Below, piece after piece: positions 61,340 through 64,000 of a DNA stretch of 64,000 nucleotides. Made by a program: the position numbers and the translations under genes. The notes below the pieces were generated by a model, which worked only from the letters and a program-made list of their open reading frames with translations, ran no database searches and was not told the origin of the DNA. The stretch is taken from contig NZ_AOFT01000001.1 of the NCBI RefSeq assembly GCF_000348905.1, positions 248,001 through 312,000 of the forward strand, given 5' to 3'. The stretch's first letter is position 1. Each line of letters starts with the position of its first letter. The stretch is from Bhargavaea cecembensis DSE10 (GTDB lineage: Bacteria > Bacillota > Bacilli > Bacillales_A > Planococcaceae).

Positions 61340-61894
61340 TCAGAGCCTTGGCTGTCCGGGGCCTTCCAGGTCATCGAAGAAATCGTCAAGCGGCTCCTGT
61401 TCATCATAGCGTGACAGGCGCTCTTCCTCGCTCAGCATGTTCGCTTCGCTGCCATCATAACGGCCTGTCGGATCGCCGTAAACTGCCTCGGTCCCATAGT
61501 CGGCGCGGCTGCCTTCAGTTACATCCTCAACGGCCGCTTCTCCGCCTACCGCACCCAACTCCGTAAAATCGGAAACCGGCTGCTGTTCCGAGTAGCGGGA
61601 AGCCCACTCAGAAGTGTTGTCCTGTTCGCCGGCTGACTGGCTGCCGATATCAGGGACTGCATCAAGCTGGGCACCGTTCTGGTATTGGTTGCGTGTCTGG
61701 TATTCAAATTCACCGGCCGCATGCTTCCGCTCCTGGCCGTTCCAGCCGGTACTGCTATGATCCTGGCCGGAACCGTCTTCCATCTTTGCTCCATGGCGAT
61801 CTTTCACGTCACCGAAAATCTCTTTCGTCTTGCCGGCCAGTTCTTCAAGGGAATCTTTCGCTTTGTTGATGAACTCCTTGTTGTCTTGTCCCAT
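61340..61894 (-). CDS. Unknown hydrophilic protein, CsbD/YtxH-like start
   Basis: A 184-residue protein. Its first ~35 residues (MGQDNKEFINKAKDSLEELAGKTKEI) form an amphipathic helix like those of CsbD- and YtxH-type stress proteins; the remaining ~150 are disordered, rich in Gln, Gly, Glu and Tyr, with SEEERLSRYDEQEPLDDFFDD near the end. No signal peptide or membrane helix. AAAGGAGG lies eight bases before ATG on the minus strand. It is separated by a terminator from the SLAP gene upstream. A general stress role is a guess from the look of the N-terminus. Confidence 0.72.
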   Translation of the reverse strand: MGQDNKEFINKAKDSLEELAGKTKEIFGDVKDRHGAKMEDGSGQDHSSTGWNGQERKHAAGEFEYQTRNQYQNGAQLDAVPDIGSQSAGEQDNTSEWASRYSEQQPVSDFTELGAVGGEAAVEDVTEGSRADYGTEAVYGDPTGRYDGSEANMLSEEERLSRYDEQEPLDDFFDDLEGPGQPRL

Positions 61895-61974
61895 CCGAAA
61901 TGCCTCCTTTTGGATTCTAATGGTCTTCTATAGAATTCCCGCATCTCAGGATTCGTAAACAATTGGCCGAAACA

Positions 61975-62004
61975 GAAAAAAACCGGCCGATCGCCGGCCG
62001 GCAA
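61975..62004 (-). terminator. Intrinsic terminator of the secA2-SLAP operon
   Basis: On the minus strand, CCGGCCG / CGGCCGG with a 5-nt loop runs into a T-tract (TTTTTTT), 7 bases past the SLAP stop codon. Confidence 0.88.
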
Positions 62005-62010
62005 TTCAAG

Positions 62011-62904
62011 TTATCTTGGAACACGAGCCGTCCAGCGGGACAGGTCGGCGTCAGGTTTTTGCACGGAGTCCGCCGGGAAGATGAATGTCCACGGCGTGGT
62101 CGTGTTGGCATCCACCTCAAGCGGCGGCAACTGGAACGTTCCTTTGGCGATAAGGTCGCCGGCTCCGTCAATCACTTCAAGCGGCAGCTGTTCAAGATTG
62201 ATGCGGCGCGAGTAGCCGTTCCGGATCAGCAGAGCGACCGCCAATTTGCCGTCTTCCTGATAAAGAGCCTGGAAACCTGTCATGTTCAGCTCGCGCGGCT
62301 TCAGTTTCGGGAGGGAGTCGACAACCTGCTGAAGGGCTTTTTTCTGGTTGTCTGCTAGGCTCTGCTCCCACTCCGGTTTCAGCGCAAGACGGTGCGGCAT
62401 AAGCGACTGGACGTTGAAGTTCAGCGTCCAGCCGGATTCCGGAGCTTCCTTAAGGAACTGTTCATTCTTGCTGAAGACGAACACCCAAGGGCTAGCGGTA
62501 GCAGGTTTGATCTCACCGAGTTCCTGCATGTCAAATTCTTTGGAGGCTGCCAGCTTGCCGTCTTCGGTCACGAGTAGCAGCTCGACAGGCCCCATCTTGA
62601 CAGGCTGGCTGACCGAGGACCGGAAAAAAGCCTTGACGAGCCAGTCTCCGCTCCGGTCATCCACATCAATATCGATCCCGGCAAGGGACAGCTGATTCGG
62701 TTTCAGAGGATTAAGATCGTTTGCAAGGAACCGGAGCACATATTCCTGTTCCTGGGGCACCGTCCATTCCGGGTGAAGGCTGAGGATTGTATCGACGAGC
62801 TTGTCTTCTTCACTCACAGATTGGATATCTGTCAGCTCTTCGGATGAGACTGAACTGTCCGCACCTTTTCTTTCTGTTTTTCTGAATCGGGAAAAGAGAT
62901 TCAT
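62011..62904 (-). CDS. Accessory Sec system S-layer assembly protein (SLAP)
   Basis: A 297-residue protein with no signal peptide or membrane helix, so it should act in the cytosol or at the membrane face. It contains two copies of a ~110-residue domain (about 43-150 and 172-290). The copies align at LHPEW.../LKPEWE, L.LAGIDIDVDD/LNMTGFQALYQ, VKAFFRSS/VALLIRNG, and the PWVFVFS/PWTFIFP ends. This duplication and its place next to secA2 match the SLAP family that serves SecA2-dependent S-layer secretion in Bacillus anthracis. The start codon overlaps the secA2 stop (ATGA). A basic tail (PDADLSRWTARVPR) ends the protein. Confidence 0.87.
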   Translation of the reverse strand: MNLFSRFRKTERKGADSSVSSEELTDIQSVSEEDKLVDTILSLHPEWTVPQEQEYVLRFLANDLNPLKPNQLSLAGIDIDVDDRSGDWLVKAFFRSSVSQPVKMGPVELLLVTEDGKLAASKEFDMQELGEIKPATASPWVFVFSKNEQFLKEAPESGWTLNFNVQSLMPHRLALKPEWEQSLADNQKKALQQVVDSLPKLKPRELNMTGFQALYQEDGKLAVALLIRNGYSRRINLEQLPLEVIDGAGDLIAKGTFQLPPLEVDANTTTPWTFIFPADSVQKPDADLSRWTARVPR

Positions 62905-64000
62905 CTGATCGCCTCCTGTTGTTGTTCCAGCAGCCGGTTCATGTCCCTGAGGATGATCCGGCGCATTTCCTGGAAGTGTTTTGCGAAAAGGTGAAGCCCT
63001 TCGCGCTGGTAAATCCGCATCGGGTCCTCCTGCTGATAGCGGCGGAGACCGATGCCTTCTTTCATCCGGGTCATCGCTTCAAGGTGGCGGACCCACATCG
63101 TATCGACCCGTGATAGGATCAGGCGCCTCGCCACAGATGCATACTGTTCATCTTCAAGAGCCGCGTGAAGCTTGTCCTTTGAATCTGTGACGGCCTCTTC
63201 GAGCGACTGGCGCAGCTCTTTCTGTCTGGTAATGCCAGTATCGATGGCAGGAGCAGCAGGGAGGAGGGAGGCAAGCACGTTCTCCAGTTCCTGGAGGTCC
63301 CACTCATCCGAGGCTCCCTGTTGCGGCGCATGTTCCTCGATTTCGAAGTCGATGGTGTCATCGATCAGCTTATCCAGAAGCTCTGAGAGTTCACTTCCAT
63401 TCAGTGCCTGGTTGCGGAATCCGAAGACGACCTTGCGCTGGTCATTGATGACATCATCCAGCTTCAGGTTGTACTCACGTTGCGAGAAGTGGGCGCCTTC
63501 GACGATGCGCTGTGTCCGTTCGGTCAGCTCATGGACATTGCTGTTCAGAACAAGTCCGTCATCATCTGTCTTGATGTTCTTCTTGAACTTCTCCGTGTCG
63601 TCTTTTGCGAACCGGCGGAACATATCGTCTTCAAGCGAAATGAAGAATCGGCTCTCGCCGGGATCACCCTGGCGGCCCGAGCGGCCGCGCAATTGATTGT
63701 CGATCCGACGGCTTTCATGCTTTTCAGTACCGATCACATAGAGCCCGCCTGCATCTGCTGCGCCTTCTCCGAGCTGGATATCCGTTCCGCGTCCCGCCAT
63801 GTTCGTTGCGACGGTAATGGTGCCGTACTGGCCTGCATCCGCAATCAGCTGGATTTCCTGCTCGACGGATTTGGCGTTAAGCAAATGGTAGGGGAGATTG
63901 TATTTGTCGAGATAGTCCGCCACAGCCTCAGACTGGAGGATCGATGTCGTGCCGACAAGGATCGGCTGGCCTTTAGTGTGCCGTTCTTTGACTTCACGTG
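62901..64000 (-). CDS. secA2: Accessory translocase ATPase SecA2, 5' part outside the window
   Basis: The frame is open to the window edge, so only the C-terminal ~365 residues are visible. They begin in NBD2: VGTTSILQSEAVADYL, then TVATNMAGRGTDIQLG (motif V), VIGTEKHESRRIDNQLRGRS and QGDPGESRFFISLEDDMFRRF (motif VI region), followed by the helical wing and scaffold domains. The protein ends EQQQEAIR without the Cys-rich SEC-C tail that ends SecA1. Together with the SLAP gene coupled to its stop codon this marks it as SecA2, the ATPase for a subset of surface proteins. Likely cargo here are the SLH proteins of this window. Confidence 0.9.
   Translation of the reverse strand, partial: REVKERHTKGQPILVGTTSILQSEAVADYLDKYNLPYHLLNAKSVEQEIQLIADAGQYGTITVATNMAGRGTDIQLGEGAADAGGLYVIGTEKHESRRIDNQLRGRSGRQGDPGESRFFISLEDDMFRRFAKDDTEKFKKNIKTDDDGLVLNSNVHELTERTQRIVEGAHFSQREYNLKLDDVINDQRKVVFGFRNQALNGSELSELLDKLIDDTIDFEIEEHAPQQGASDEWDLQELENVLASLLPAAPAIDTGITRQKELRQSLEEAVTDSKDKLHAALEDEQYASVARRLILSRVDTMWVRHLEAMTRMKEGIGLRRYQQEDPMRIYQREGLHLFAKHFQEMRRIILRDMNRLLEQQQEAIR

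Overview
The window looks like a low-to-mid-GC Gram-positive chromosome of the order Bacillales, most like Planococcaceae (Planococcus, Sporosarcina or Bhargavaea-type organisms). The evidence is strong AGGAGG-type ribosome sites, frequent TTG and GTG starts, a PatA-type aminotransferase, a MleA-type malic enzyme, a SecA2 with a SLAP-type S-layer assembly protein, and an unusually large set of SLH-domain surface proteins. The genus is an inference. I saw no rRNA, tRNA, CRISPR array, transposase or phage gene.

Layout. Positions 1-6.8 kb hold a truncated general-stress-type protein, a DUF421 membrane protein, a large secreted subtilase, a DnaQ-like exonuclease and an EamA transporter. Positions 6.79-8.17 kb hold a compact unit: a NERD-domain (nuclease-related) gene framed by two arrays of a 21-bp repeat in opposite orientation, five copies on each side. 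Positions 8.2-13.4 kb hold patA, an SLH-CAP protein, a VanZ-like protein, an unknown membrane-anchored protein and an S41 peptidase. Positions 13.5-18.4 kb form an operon for a Wzx/Wzy-type wall polymer: UDP-ManNAc dehydrogenase, TagA/WecG transferase, flippase and polymerase.

Positions 18.6-43.3 kb are an SLH-protein island. It holds the probable major S-layer gene, several tandem paralogues (one frameshifted), SLH-linked glucosaminidase, amidase, NlpC/P60 endopeptidase and phosphodiester glycosidase, two SLH-linked 5'-nucleotidase-type proteins (the second with lost active-site residues), and a LysM-NlpC/P60 endopeptidase. Positions 43.4-50.0 kb carry an MBOAT acyltransferase with an SGNH-like partner, then a polysaccharide pyruvyltransferase, a GT4 glycosyltransferase and a second flippase. 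Positions 50.2-64 kb hold a second large subtilase with a Pro/Lys-rich tail, a SEC-C protein, two acidic unknown proteins, a low-GC O-antigen-ligase-type protein, an alanine/sodium symporter, mleA, nagB and, on the minus strand, secA2 followed by its SLAP partner.

How it fits together. SLH domains bind pyruvylated secondary cell wall polymer. The window encodes polymer synthesis and flipping, likely polymer decoration (pyruvyl and O-acyl groups), the SLH clients, wall hydrolases that may be co-regulated by WalR (WalR-type boxes precede two endopeptidase genes), surface proteases and the accessory SecA2 export route. The least expected item is the NERD gene with its mirrored repeat arrays.
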